The position numbers were made by a program, and so were the translations under genes. The notes below the pieces were generated by a model, which saw only the letters and a program-made list of their open reading frames with translations, had not been told where the DNA came from and did not search any database. DNA of 64,000 nt from Ruminococcus sp. GTDB taxonomy: Bacteria > Bacillota > Clostridia > Oscillospirales > Ruminococcaceae. The stretch is taken from assembly GCA_029060755.1 (NCBI GenBank), contig JAIDTI010000023.1:16665-80664 (forward strand), in the 5' to 3' direction. This document shows positions 9,197 through 17,510 of this stretch, one piece after another; within the stretch, counting starts at the first letter, position 1, and the number at the start of each line of letters is the position of its first letter.

Positions 9197-10023
9197 ATTT
9201 CACCACTTTGTCTTATTTTTCCTGCAAAAATACGCTTTCTTCTGGATTCATGAATAATATGTGCATATTCATCCTCTTTGAAAAAAATTGATATTCCTAC
9301 AGCATAAGCAGATGCAATTTCAGGGATAACAAATGGTATGGCTACAACTGTAACAACAGGCAGTAAAAATGTAAACGAAATTCCGACAAACATTTTTTTA
9401 CGTCCATTCATGAATCTGAATGAATCAAAAACAACTTTCAGAACGCTTTTTTCCGGAAATTCCGCAAGCAAAAACGGTACAGCCGTCATACTTATCTTTA
9501 CACCCAGCCAGAATACAACAAAAACTATACAAAGTGCAAATAAATTTGAGGATAAAAAAAGCTGTTTATCGTCTGCACTCTCCGATATTATTTTTATACC
9601 ATACAATCCCGAAATAATCGCAGGAATAAGAGTTGCTGTACATATCATCTTCCGCATGAAAAAAGAAAATAGACTTCGCCATATAAATCGCCATTCAAGA
9701 AGCATATCAGAAAATGATGTCTTTTTATCTGAATCCTTTGCAAACTCAATCAGCCGTACAGCTGACGCACAATAAAGCGGTGCAGAAATTATATATCTTG
9801 CTGTTGTAAATACTACAGCAATGCAAATCTGCTCTACGCTTTCACCCGTAAAAAGTCCGAGCGGATTGAAAGCACCCAGATAAAGCATAATACTGTATAC
9901 AGATGCTTCCGCAAGACGAAAAAACAATTCTGCCACTAAAGGCGGTGTGCATATCAGAAAAATTTCACGTCGTCTGCCTTTTATTTTTCGCCTTGAATAG
10001 CGTATAAGTTCCATTGTTTTCAT
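9193..10023 (-). CDS. Multi-pass membrane protein of unknown function
   Basis: I do not recognise a family. The 276-residue protein begins with a basic stretch (RYSRRKIKGRRREIF) and has about six hydrophobic segments, for example LFALCIVFVVFWLGVKISM and ISFTFLLPVVTVVAIPFVIP. The pattern resembles clostridial integral membrane proteins of the DUF975 type, but no diagnostic motif was seen. It starts 10 nt after AAGGAG and overlaps the pseudouridine synthase gene by ATGA, so the two are co-translated. Confidence 0.7.
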   Translation of the reverse strand: MKTMELIRYSRRKIKGRRREIFLICTPPLVAELFFRLAEASVYSIMLYLGAFNPLGLFTGESVEQICIAVVFTTARYIISAPLYCASAVRLIEFAKDSDKKTSFSDMLLEWRFIWRSLFSFFMRKMICTATLIPAIISGLYGIKIISESADDKQLFLSSNLFALCIVFVVFWLGVKISMTAVPFLLAEFPEKSVLKVVFDSFRFMNGRKKMFVGISFTFLLPVVTVVAIPFVIPEIASAYAVGISIFFKEDEYAHIIHESRRKRIFAGKIRQSGEI

Positions 10024-10076
10024 AACAGTACATCTCCTTGAAAGATTTACCGTTATTATATGGAATTTATTTACGG

Positions 10077-10715
10077 TTATTCATTTTCATTGTCTTCTAT
10101 TTTATCATAGGGGCAATATCCGAGAATTTCAAATGCTTGAGAATTAAGCCACATCTGCGTTGTTACAAGAACATCAAATCCCTCACCTGATTCTGCTGTA
10201 AGATATTTCGGGTCATATTTTGGCAATCCGAAACAGGTAAGCATATTTGTAATTATTCCACCATGAGTTATAATTGCTGAATGTGCTATGCCCTCCTCCA
10301 TCATGTTCATGATGATATTGTGCAATGCTGAAAATACTCTTGCTGTCATTTCCTCTAAGCTTTCACCTTTTGGCGGTCGTGTATCTTTTCCACCTTTGAG
10401 CCATTTTTTATAGTCATCACGGTTTACAAGCTGGTCTACTGTTTTTCCCTCAAATTCGCCTAAATTGAGTTCATGAAGTCCGTCAACGGGCAGCATTTCT
10501 ATTTCAGGAAATAAAATTTCCGCTGTTTCTGTACATCTGCAAAGCGGTGATGTGTATACTTTTTGTACTGACGGATAATCAAAGTTATCCATTTTTACGG
10601 CAAGTTCACTTGCCCCCTTTGGTGAAAGAGGCATATCAGTTGAGCCGATATAAATTCCGTTTTCGTTTGCAGATGTTAAACCATGACGGATAATACTGAT
10701 TCTATAACCTTTCAT
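10077..10715 (-). CDS. Histidine phosphatase superfamily protein
   Basis: The phosphoglycerate-mutase-like fold is shown by the RHG motif near the start (SIIRHGLTSANENGIYIG), the PLCRCTETAEIL block, the acid-bearing HELNLGEFEG and the second catalytic His in ITHGGIITNML. Members dephosphorylate small metabolites (for example CobC-like or broad-specificity phosphatases); the substrate is not determined. The start is the ATG 5 nt behind AAAGGAG (212 residues). The longer ORF in the track uses a TTG upstream of that site. Confidence 0.9.
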   Translation of the reverse strand: MKGYRISIIRHGLTSANENGIYIGSTDMPLSPKGASELAVKMDNFDYPSVQKVYTSPLCRCTETAEILFPEIEMLPVDGLHELNLGEFEGKTVDQLVNRDDYKKWLKGGKDTRPPKGESLEEMTARVFSALHNIIMNMMEEGIAHSAIITHGGIITNMLTCFGLPKYDPKYLTAESGEGFDVLVTTQMWLNSQAFEILGYCPYDKIEDNENE

Positions 10716-10862
10716 TTTGTCTCCTTTCGACAAATTATTGTTAAAATTCGCCTTAAAATTTAAACAATATTAATATTTACATATTATACATTTTGTATTA
10801 TAATAATATTACACCAAAAATATACAAATTGTCAATAAATAAACATGGGAGGATTTTTCTTT

Positions 10863-11585
10863 ATGAATTCAGATTTTGCACGTATTATCACCCTTCAAAG
10901 AAAAGAACGTCACATAAGTCAGAAACAGGCTGCGGCTGACTTAGGCATTTCACAGGCACTTCTCTCTCACTATGAAAAAGGAATCCGTGAATGTGGATTG
11001 AATTTTCTTGTAAAAATAGCTGATTATTACAATGTTTCATGTGATTATCTTCTTGGACGAACTCCTGAACCGGAGGGAAAAGTTATAACTATTGAAGATA
11101 TTCCCGACGACGACGGAAACAACAATCTTAAAATGCCATCACCTGAAATAATCAACTTCAACAGACGTATCATAAATAACTCAATCAGTCTGCTTTTCAG
11201 TCTTGCACAGAAAGCAGGGAGTATCACTCTTATAAAAGAAGTTTCAAGCTATCTCATGCTTTCAGTGTACAAGCTTTTCCGCATTGTCTATAATGCAAAT
11301 CCGCATAACGACCAGAAGCTTTTCAAGATACCTAAAGTTATTGCAAATGACAGTGCAAACGCTATCATTTCAATGAGTGAAGCTGATATAAAAGCTGCCT
11401 CCTGCGGAATTGCCCTTGACGGTAACGACTGCGTAGACAATTTTGACACGCTCTACATAACTACTTCTACACTACAGAAAGATTATGCACAATATTCATC
11501 ATCACTTCTCAATCTTATAAAAAGAAGTGAGGAAAGCATAGCAAGGACAAGAGAAAAATATCACAGTGCAAACAACAAATTCTGA
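10863..11585 (+). CDS. XRE-family transcriptional regulator
   Basis: The amino-terminal ~65 residues form a Cro/CI-type helix-turn-helix (ISQKQAAADLGISQALLSHYEKG...YYNVSCDYLLGR). A ~170-residue carboxy-terminal region without a recognised domain follows. The ATG follows GGAGG by 10 nt; the earlier ATG in the track overlaps that site. It is divergent from the phosphatase gene. The intergenic region is very AT-rich and contains the short palindrome TACATTTTGTA, a possible operator. A terminator follows the gene, so it stands alone. Target genes are unknown. Confidence 0.85.
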   Translation: MNSDFARIITLQRKERHISQKQAAADLGISQALLSHYEKGIRECGLNFLVKIADYYNVSCDYLLGRTPEPEGKVITIEDIPDDDGNNNLKMPSPEIINFNRRIINNSISLLFSLAQKAGSITLIKEVSSYLMLSVYKLFRIVYNANPHNDQKLFKIPKVIANDSANAIISMSEADIKAASCGIALDGNDCVDNFDTLYITTSTLQKDYAQYSSSLLNLIKRSEESIARTREKYHSANNKF

Positions 11586-11594
11586 ATCTGTTTT

Positions 11595-11620
11595 CCCTGA
11601 TTTATCAGGGATTTTTTCTT
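11595..11620 (+). terminator. Intrinsic terminator after the XRE regulator
   Basis: CCCTGA, a 4-nt loop, TCAGGG, then ATTTTTTC, 10 nt past the stop codon. Confidence 0.8.
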
Positions 11621-11767
11621 ACCATATGATTTAGTATACTACATCTTTTGTCATATGTCAACCTGAAATGAAGTTTTTTCATCTGTAAAACACATATAGA
11701 AAAGTATATTTGCAAATTTTTATGAAATAATAACAAATATAAACTATATTGAAAAAAGGTGTTTTTT

Positions 11768-12772
11768 ATGGCAAAATATCTGTCGCAAGGAGTTTTTGAG
11801 CTTGATTCTCCAATAAAAATCGAAAGTTATGCCTCTGTTGTCGGCTCAAAAGAGGGTAAAGGACCTCTCTCAAAATACTTTGATGAAATTGTAGAGGACA
11901 GTCATTTCGGCATGACAACATGGGAACAGGCTGAAAGCAAATTTCAGCTGGAAGCCGTAAGCATTGCAGTCCGCAAAAAAAATCTCACAAAAGAAGATAT
12001 TGATGTTATATGTGCAGGCGACCTTATAAATCAATGTACAAGTTCATCATATGGCTTGCGTGAACTGTCCATTCCTTTTCTTGGATTATATGGTGCTTGC
12101 TCAACTATGGCAGAGGGAATCCTTACAGCTTCACTTGTACTTGAATCAGGTGCAGCAAAACGTGCCGCCGCTGTAACATCATCACATTTTTCCACTGCTG
12201 AACGTCAGTTCCGTTCACCGCTTTCATACGGTGGTCAGCGCACTCCGACTTCTCAATGGACCTGCACGGCTTCGGGTGCTGTTCTGCTGTCGGACAACGG
12301 AAACGCCCAAATCAAAGGCGGTTGTATCGGAAAAATTGCCGATATGGGAGTAAACGATATTACAAATATGGGCAGTGCTATGTCTCCTGCCGCATCTGCT
12401 ACAATTCAGCGTTACTTGCAGGCTACAAATACTTCTCCTGATGATTATGATGCAATTGTAACAGGTGATTTAGGCAAAGTCGGAAGTACACTTCTCATTG
12501 AATTACTCAAAAAACAGGATATTGACATCTCAAAACAGCATCAGGACTGCGGATTACTCATATTTGACGACAAAACTCAAGACACACACTGCGGAGGTTC
12601 TGGCTGTGGCTGTAGTGCAAGTGTTCTGTGCGGTTACTTTCTGCCCATGATTGAACGCAAAGAAATAAAAAATATGCTTTTCATTGCAACAGGTGCATTA
12701 ATGTCGGCAATGTCTGTTCAGCAAGGCGAAAGTATTCCGTCAGTAGCGCATCTCATACACATCGGAGGTTGA
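11768..12772 (+). CDS. spoVAD: Stage V sporulation protein AD
   Basis: A thiolase-fold protein of 334 residues (B. subtilis SpoVAD is close to 338). Recognisable blocks include KGPLSKYFDEIVEDSHFGMTTWEQAESKFQ, the thiolase-like GLYGACSTMAEG and DCGLLIFD near the carboxy end. SpoVAD binds dipicolinic acid and belongs to the channel that moves DPA into and out of spores. The ATG lies behind AAAAAAGG; the track's GTG overlaps it. spoVAE follows by 4 nt. The usual upstream partner spoVAC is absent here. Confidence 0.95.
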   Translation: MAKYLSQGVFELDSPIKIESYASVVGSKEGKGPLSKYFDEIVEDSHFGMTTWEQAESKFQLEAVSIAVRKKNLTKEDIDVICAGDLINQCTSSSYGLRELSIPFLGLYGACSTMAEGILTASLVLESGAAKRAAAVTSSHFSTAERQFRSPLSYGGQRTPTSQWTCTASGAVLLSDNGNAQIKGGCIGKIADMGVNDITNMGSAMSPAASATIQRYLQATNTSPDDYDAIVTGDLGKVGSTLLIELLKKQDIDISKQHQDCGLLIFDDKTQDTHCGGSGCGCSASVLCGYFLPMIERKEIKNMLFIATGALMSAMSVQQGESIPSVAHLIHIGG

Positions 12773-12776
12773 TTTT

Positions 12777-13133
12777 ATGGAAATGATAAGGGCATTTATA
12801 GTAGGCGGTCTGATTTGTGCAGTAGGACAGCTTCTTATTGACTATACAAAATTGACTCCTGCACGAATATTAACAGGATTTGTTGTAGCAGGTGTATTTC
12901 TTTCAGCAATAGGACTTTACCAGCCTATAGCTGATTTTGCGGGAGCAGGTGCAACTGTACCCCTTACCGGATTCGGTCATCTTCTTGCTGATGGTGTGCG
13001 TGATTCTATCGAAAAAGACGGTTTCGTCGGTATATTCACGGGCGGACTTACTGCGTCTTCCGCAGGAATAACCGCCGCACTTCTTGCAGGTCTCACCGCA
13101 TCAATCGTATTCAAGCAAAAAGATAAATCATAG
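12777..13133 (+). CDS. spoVAE: Stage V sporulation protein AE
   Basis: A 118-residue membrane protein with the SpoVAE(b) pattern (GGLICAVGQLLIDYTKLTPARILTGFVVAGV and a Gly/Ala-rich carboxy half). It works with SpoVAC and SpoVAD in dipicolinic acid transport across the inner spore membrane. It is coupled to spoVAD and followed by a terminator, so the pair is a two-gene operon. Confidence 0.93.
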   Translation: MEMIRAFIVGGLICAVGQLLIDYTKLTPARILTGFVVAGVFLSAIGLYQPIADFAGAGATVPLTGFGHLLADGVRDSIEKDGFVGIFTGGLTASSAGITAALLAGLTASIVFKQKDKS

Positions 13134-13142
13134 AAACAAATC

Positions 13143-13168
13143 GGGCGGACATAGTTCGCCCTTTGTTA
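13143..13168 (+). terminator. Intrinsic terminator after spoVAE
   Basis: GGGCG, loop GACATAGTT, CGCCC, then TTTGTTAT, about 10 nt after the stop codon. Confidence 0.7.
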
Positions 13169-13193
13169 TATTAAAAAATTCCTGATATGTATA

Positions 13194-13222
13194 TTGACAA
13201 AAATTTCACATTGTGATATAAT
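13194..13222 (+). promoter_or_regulatory. Promoter of the ABC transporter-rlmH-RM unit
   Basis: TTGACA, 17-nt spacer, TATAAT, 31 nt before the ABC ATPase start. No other promoter of this quality was seen before 17467, so the ABC genes, rlmH and the restriction-modification genes may share this transcript. Confidence 0.85.
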
Positions 13223-13253
13223 TAAGACAAAATATATAACAGGGGGTTATTTA

Positions 13254-13994
13254 ATGGGAAAAATTCTTGAAGTAAAAGGACTTTCAAAGCAGTATGCAAA
13301 AGTACTTGCGGTGGACGATGTTTCCTTTGAAATCGAAAAAGGCGAGATATTCGCACTTATCGGTACGAACGGAGCAGGCAAGACAACCACAATACGTATG
13401 ATTTCCACACTTCTTACAGCAACATCAGGTGATGCAGTCGTGAACGGTCACAGCATACTGAAAGAGCCTGAAAAAGTGCGTGAAAGTATATCATATCTTC
13501 CCGATGAAGCAGGTGCTTACAAGAATATGACAGGCAAGAAATATCTTCGTTTTATGGCAGGTCTTTTCTCCGCTGATATTGACACAATCAACGGCTATAC
13601 TGAACGTGCAGAAAAAATATGTGGATTAGGTGAGCGACTTAATGACAAAATCGGCACTTATTCCCGTGGCATGATAAGAAAACTTCTGCTGTCACGTGCC
13701 GTAATGACAAAGCCTGCTCTTGCAATACTTGATGAGCCAACCAGCGGACTTGATGTACTCAATGCACTTGAAATCCGTAAGATGATTAAGGAACTTGCTA
13801 AAAATGAGGGTATGTCATTTCTCTTGTCGTCGCATAATATGCTTGAAATTGAGTTTGTTTCCGACCGTGTAGGCATCATCTCAAAAGGCAGACTGCTTGT
13901 AACAGGTAAGACGGACGAACTCAAACAGCGTTACGGTGTACAGAATCTTGAGGAAGTTTTTGAAAGGGTGGTGAAAAACGGTGAAATTCTTTAA
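13254..13994 (+). CDS. ABC transporter ATP-binding protein (NatA type)
   Basis: The 246-residue ATPase has a Walker A (GTNGAGKTTTIRMIS), a signature region (IGTYSRGMIRKLLLSRAV), a Walker B (LAILDEPTSGLD) and the switch His (LLSSHNMLEIEF). It energises the membrane partner encoded next. The NatA/multidrug subclass is suggested by the short size and pairing with an ABC-2 permease. The ATG was chosen behind AGGGGG; the track's ORF begins inside the promoter. Confidence 0.93.
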   Translation: MGKILEVKGLSKQYAKVLAVDDVSFEIEKGEIFALIGTNGAGKTTTIRMISTLLTATSGDAVVNGHSILKEPEKVRESISYLPDEAGAYKNMTGKKYLRFMAGLFSADIDTINGYTERAEKICGLGERLNDKIGTYSRGMIRKLLLSRAVMTKPALAILDEPTSGLDVLNALEIRKMIKELAKNEGMSFLLSSHNMLEIEFVSDRVGIISKGRLLVTGKTDELKQRYGVQNLEEVFERVVKNGEIL

Positions 13995-15300
13995 TCTTCT
14001 AAAAAAAGAACTTGCCGAACTCATAAATATGCAGACGATACTTTCAATTGTGGTGTCTCTTCTGATGTTCGTCATTTTAGGTAATGTCATGTCTGATACT
14101 ATGGAGGAGGCTATAAAACAGGAGTACACTCTCAATATAGCTGACCATGATAACACTGATTTTACAGCAAATCTTATTGACAGACTAAGGGAATACGGTG
14201 CAGAAGTAAAGCTCTATGATGCCGACGGTGAATACGCCGATATACTTGCATCAACAGGACAGGAATCCATTATCATACTGCCAGAGGGTTTTTCAGATAA
14301 AGTTGAATCGGGTGAAAGTCCGGAAGTGATAAGCGTTGAGGGCATGAAATCTTCTGCCATGATGTCAAACCTGAACGACAACAGCAGTGCATTGAGCCTT
14401 ATATCTTCGTGTATATCAGAAATATTTGCGGAGAATTTCGGCATATCCGCTGACGACATTAAAATCATCAACAACCCGATTTCCGTATCGGAAAATACTG
14501 TTGTGGGTAATGAATCCGCACAGGCAGGCAAGTCCGACATAATGAATCAGCTTATGACAAAAAGTATGATACTGCCGATTATTGTATTTATGCTGATAGT
14601 CATGACTTCTCAAACGCTTATAAGTGCCATATCAAACGAAAAAATCGACAAAACTCTTGAAACACTTCTCTCTGCTCCAGTATCAAGAATATCCATACTT
14701 ACAGCAAAAATGCTTGCAACTTCAATAGTCGCACTCTTACAGGCAGTTGTGTTCATGGTTGGATTTTCGTTCTTTATGTCGGGCGCAACTGAATCAGCAG
14801 GCGAAATAGCAAGTACTATGGTGGGACAGGTTATGCCTGTTGATGAGGCAATGCAGAAACTAGGTCTTGTTTTGAATGGTGCTGACTACATACTAATCGG
14901 CGTACAGATGTTCTTTACAGTAATGATTTGTCTCTCAATATCGCTCATGCTTGGTGTGCTTGTAACTGATACAAAGCAGTCGCAGACAGTTGTAATGCCG
15001 TTGCTTTTCGGTGCAATGATTCCATACATGATTTCAATGTTTGCCGATATAAATACACTCCCTATAGTAATCAGAATTATTGTGTACGCAATTCCGTTCA
15101 CACACACTTTTTCAGGTATGTCAAATATAATGTTCGGCAATATGGCTGTATTCTGGGGTGGACTGGCATATCAGGCTGTTGCTTTTGTAGTATGCCTGTT
15201 CTGTGCAGTAAAGCTGTTCAACTCCGACAAGATTCTTACAGCGTCTCTTAATTTCGGACAGAAATCAAAGACAAAGAAAAATATGGGTGCAGAAGAATGA
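13981..15300 (+). CDS. ABC-2 type permease (NatB-like)
   Basis: A 439-residue permease with one amino-terminal membrane segment, a large extracytoplasmic region (~residues 45-190) and five or six carboxy-terminal membrane segments. The conserved ISNEKIDKTLETLLSAPVSR coupling stretch is present, as in NatB/YhaP proteins. It probably exports a cation, lipid or antimicrobial compound with the preceding ATPase. The GTG start overlaps the ATPase gene by 14 nt. Confidence 0.9.
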   Translation: MKFFNLLKKELAELINMQTILSIVVSLLMFVILGNVMSDTMEEAIKQEYTLNIADHDNTDFTANLIDRLREYGAEVKLYDADGEYADILASTGQESIIILPEGFSDKVESGESPEVISVEGMKSSAMMSNLNDNSSALSLISSCISEIFAENFGISADDIKIINNPISVSENTVVGNESAQAGKSDIMNQLMTKSMILPIIVFMLIVMTSQTLISAISNEKIDKTLETLLSAPVSRISILTAKMLATSIVALLQAVVFMVGFSFFMSGATESAGEIASTMVGQVMPVDEAMQKLGLVLNGADYILIGVQMFFTVMICLSISLMLGVLVTDTKQSQTVVMPLLFGAMIPYMISMFADINTLPIVIRIIVYAIPFTHTFSGMSNIMFGNMAVFWGGLAYQAVAFVVCLFCAVKLFNSDKILTASLNFGQKSKTKKNMGAEE

Positions 15301-15770
15301 ATATCAACCTGATTGTAATCGGCAAGCTGAAAGAAGATTATCTGCGCAAAGCCTGCTCTGAATACATAAAGCGTTTAGGAAGATACTGCACTTTTGAAAT
15401 GCATGAACTTGATGAGTGCCGTTTAAATGATAATCCGAACGAAAAAGAAATACAATCAGCTTTACAAAAAGAAGCATTGCAGATAAAAAAATACGCAAAA
15501 GGCTTTATAATTCCGATGTGCATAGAGGGCAGACAGCTTTCAAGCGTTGGACTGTCCGAAAAAATCAATACAGCAGGTCTCAACGGATTCAGCACCGTAA
15601 CTTTCATAATCGGCAGTTCTTATGGTCTTGCACCTGAAATAAAGCAGATGGGTCATCTTAAACTGTCCATGTCAGAAATGACGTTCCCGCATCAGCTTGC
15701 AAGAGTTATGATTTTAGAACAGATTTACCGCTGTTTTCAGATTGCAGAGGGTGGAAAATATCATAAATAG
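15297..15770 (+). CDS. rlmH: 23S rRNA (pseudouridine1915-N3)-methyltransferase RlmH
   Basis: A 157-residue SPOUT-class methyltransferase. It shows the SAM-binding knot (FIIGSSYGLAPEIKQ) and the conserved tail MTFPHQLARVMILEQIYRCFQIAEGGKYHK, normal for RlmH. It methylates pseudouridine 1915 in helix 69 of 23S rRNA. It overlaps the permease gene by ATGA. Its 3' end is the family's known SCC attachment region in staphylococci, and a restriction-modification pair follows 12 nt downstream. Confidence 0.96.
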   Translation: MNINLIVIGKLKEDYLRKACSEYIKRLGRYCTFEMHELDECRLNDNPNEKEIQSALQKEALQIKKYAKGFIIPMCIEGRQLSSVGLSEKINTAGLNGFSTVTFIIGSSYGLAPEIKQMGHLKLSMSEMTFPHQLARVMILEQIYRCFQIAEGGKYHK

Positions 15771-15782
15771 GGAGATAGTGTT

Positions 15783-16626
15783 ATGATTGAAAAAGAAGTT
15801 TTTATTAGAAATCTGAAAGAATTTGCTGATACATTGGTGAATCATATATCAACGTATAACAAATGGAATATCCGTGGATTTATTGACATTTTCAAGAATG
15901 TGTATACTATCTCTGCTGATACAAAGATAGTTTCAAAAGTGATGGAATTGCATCTGTTTCCGTACTTTCTGGATTTTGCCGAAAAAATCGGTTATAATAT
16001 TGAGCCTGTGTCATATCAGAACTGGTATCCTAATTTGACTTTTGTTAAAAAAGATAATCCGAAAGTAAAATTTGCTGTAGATTTAAAGACTACATACCGT
16101 GACGAAAAACATTCGGAATTCTGCAATGGCTTTACACTTGGTTCACACGGAGAATATTTCATTGACAGAACAAGTACAAAAAACATTCAATATCCATATA
16201 ATGAGTACAGTGGTCATTTTTGTCTGGGAATAATTTATTCCCGTTCTGAACTTGACAAATATGCTGAAACCCGTGTTTATACTACAGATGATATTGATAA
16301 GATGCCATCAGTTATTCATAGTTTCATCGTTTTTGCAGAGGAAAAATGGAAAATTGCAAGTGATAAGGGTGGCAGTGGAAATACAGCAAATATCGGCAGT
16401 ATTAAAAAAAATAGCAGATATACTTTCAGGCAATGGAGTTTTTGCTAAAGCAGGTGAGGAGCTGTTTGATGATTACTGGGCTAATTTCGGAAAAATAGAG
16501 ATACCGGACAATACGGGAAAAAGAAAAAAGTTATCTTCTTTTTCAGAATATCTGGAATATCGCAGACTGCCAGCTGAACTTGATAACCCTAAAGCATCTA
16601 AAAAGGTGAAAAATGATGTCAGATGA
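15783..16626 (+). pseudogene. EcoRV-like type II restriction endonuclease, frameshifted
   Basis: Two overlapping frames together give a full EcoRV-like protein. Frame 1 carries ADTKIVSKVMELHLFPYF, YPNLTF, FAVDLKTTY, TKNIQYPYNEY and the recognition-loop motif GGSGNTANIGSI. Frame 2 continues with IADILSGNGVFAKAGEELFDDYW and SSFSEYLEYR. The shift falls in an eight-A run (16404-16411); seven A would restore the frame. The catalytic pair D90/K92 of EcoRV is kept (VDLK), but the Asp of YPD (EcoRV D74) is Asn here. The recognition loop predicts GATATC. It may be dead, phase-variable, rescued by slippage, or a homopolymer sequencing error. Its restored end overlaps the methylase start. Confidence 0.88.
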
Positions 16627-17467
16627 TAAAATATTTGTTCCACCATTGAAAATACAGGGGATAAAAACAAAACTTGTTCCGCTGATTAAAGAAAATTTAT
16701 CTGTAAATAAAGATACTGTATGGATAGAGCCTTTTATGGGTTCGGGCGTTGTGGGATTTAATGTAGAGCCGAATAAAGCTGTATTTTCAGATATAAACCC
16801 ACATATCATCAATTTTTACAACAGCATAAAGTCAGGAACTATCACTTCAAAAATTGTACGTCAGTTTCTTGAGGAACAGGATAAATTATTATCCGAAAAA
16901 GATGACGAATATTACTATACTGTCCGTGAACGTTTTAATAAATATGGCAGTCCTCTTGATTTTCTGTTTCTGAATCGTTCATGCTTTAATGGAATGATGA
17001 GGTTTAATAAAAATTATGAGTTCAACGTCCCTTATGGTCACAAGCCACAACGTTTTGCGAAAGCATATGTAACAAAAATTGTAAATCAGGTTGCCCATAT
17101 TGAAGAACTTCTGAAAAAACATGACTGGATTTTTGAATGTCAGTCATTTGAAAAAACAATAGCATTGGCAGATGAAAATTCATTTATTTACTGCGACCCA
17201 CCGTATATCGGACGAAATGTTGATTATTATGACAGCTGGAATGAGGAATCAGAGTTTAAACTGCGTGATGTGCTTTTGTCTTCTGAATCATTGTTTATGT
17301 TATCTACATGGGATTATAATGCTTACCGAAAGAATGAATATATAGATATTGTTTGGAGTTTCTGCCATAAAATCAGTAAAGAGCATTTTTATCATGTTGG
17401 CGCAAAAGAAAAAAACAGAAATTCTATATTTGAAGCATTACTGACAAATTATGTTCCAAATAAATAA
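16613..17467 (+). CDS. DNA adenine methyltransferase (D12 class, M.EcoRV/Dam type)
   Basis: A 284-residue N6-adenine methyltransferase with the SAM-binding motif I (IEPFMGSGVVGFN) and catalytic motif IV DPPY (FIYCDPPYIGR), in the alpha order of the Dam/M.EcoRV group. Next to an EcoRV-like endonuclease it would protect GATATC sites. The ATG lies behind AAAGGTG within the 3' end of the endonuclease gene. The gene is intact, so sites should still be methylated even if cleavage is lost. A terminator follows. Confidence 0.92.
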   Translation: MMSDDKIFVPPLKIQGIKTKLVPLIKENLSVNKDTVWIEPFMGSGVVGFNVEPNKAVFSDINPHIINFYNSIKSGTITSKIVRQFLEEQDKLLSEKDDEYYYTVRERFNKYGSPLDFLFLNRSCFNGMMRFNKNYEFNVPYGHKPQRFAKAYVTKIVNQVAHIEELLKKHDWIFECQSFEKTIALADENSFIYCDPPYIGRNVDYYDSWNEESEFKLRDVLLSSESLFMLSTWDYNAYRKNEYIDIVWSFCHKISKEHFYHVGAKEKNRNSIFEALLTNYVPNK

Positions 17468-17474
17468 AAAATAG

Positions 17475-17509
17475 CCCTTCAGATTTTTTACTTCTGAAGG
17501 GATTTTTTT
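17475..17509. terminator. Bidirectional terminator between methylase and CPBP genes
   Basis: CCCTTCAGA ... TCTGAAGGG followed by ATTTTTTT on the plus strand, and an A-rich left flank serving the minus strand. It separates the convergent methyltransferase and CPBP genes. Confidence 0.8.
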
Positions 17510-17510
17510 A

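Noticed and set aside
15783-17467. Possible SCC-type cassette at rlmH
   Set aside because: No ccr recombinase, no direct repeats and only two genes; the positional parallel alone is not enough.
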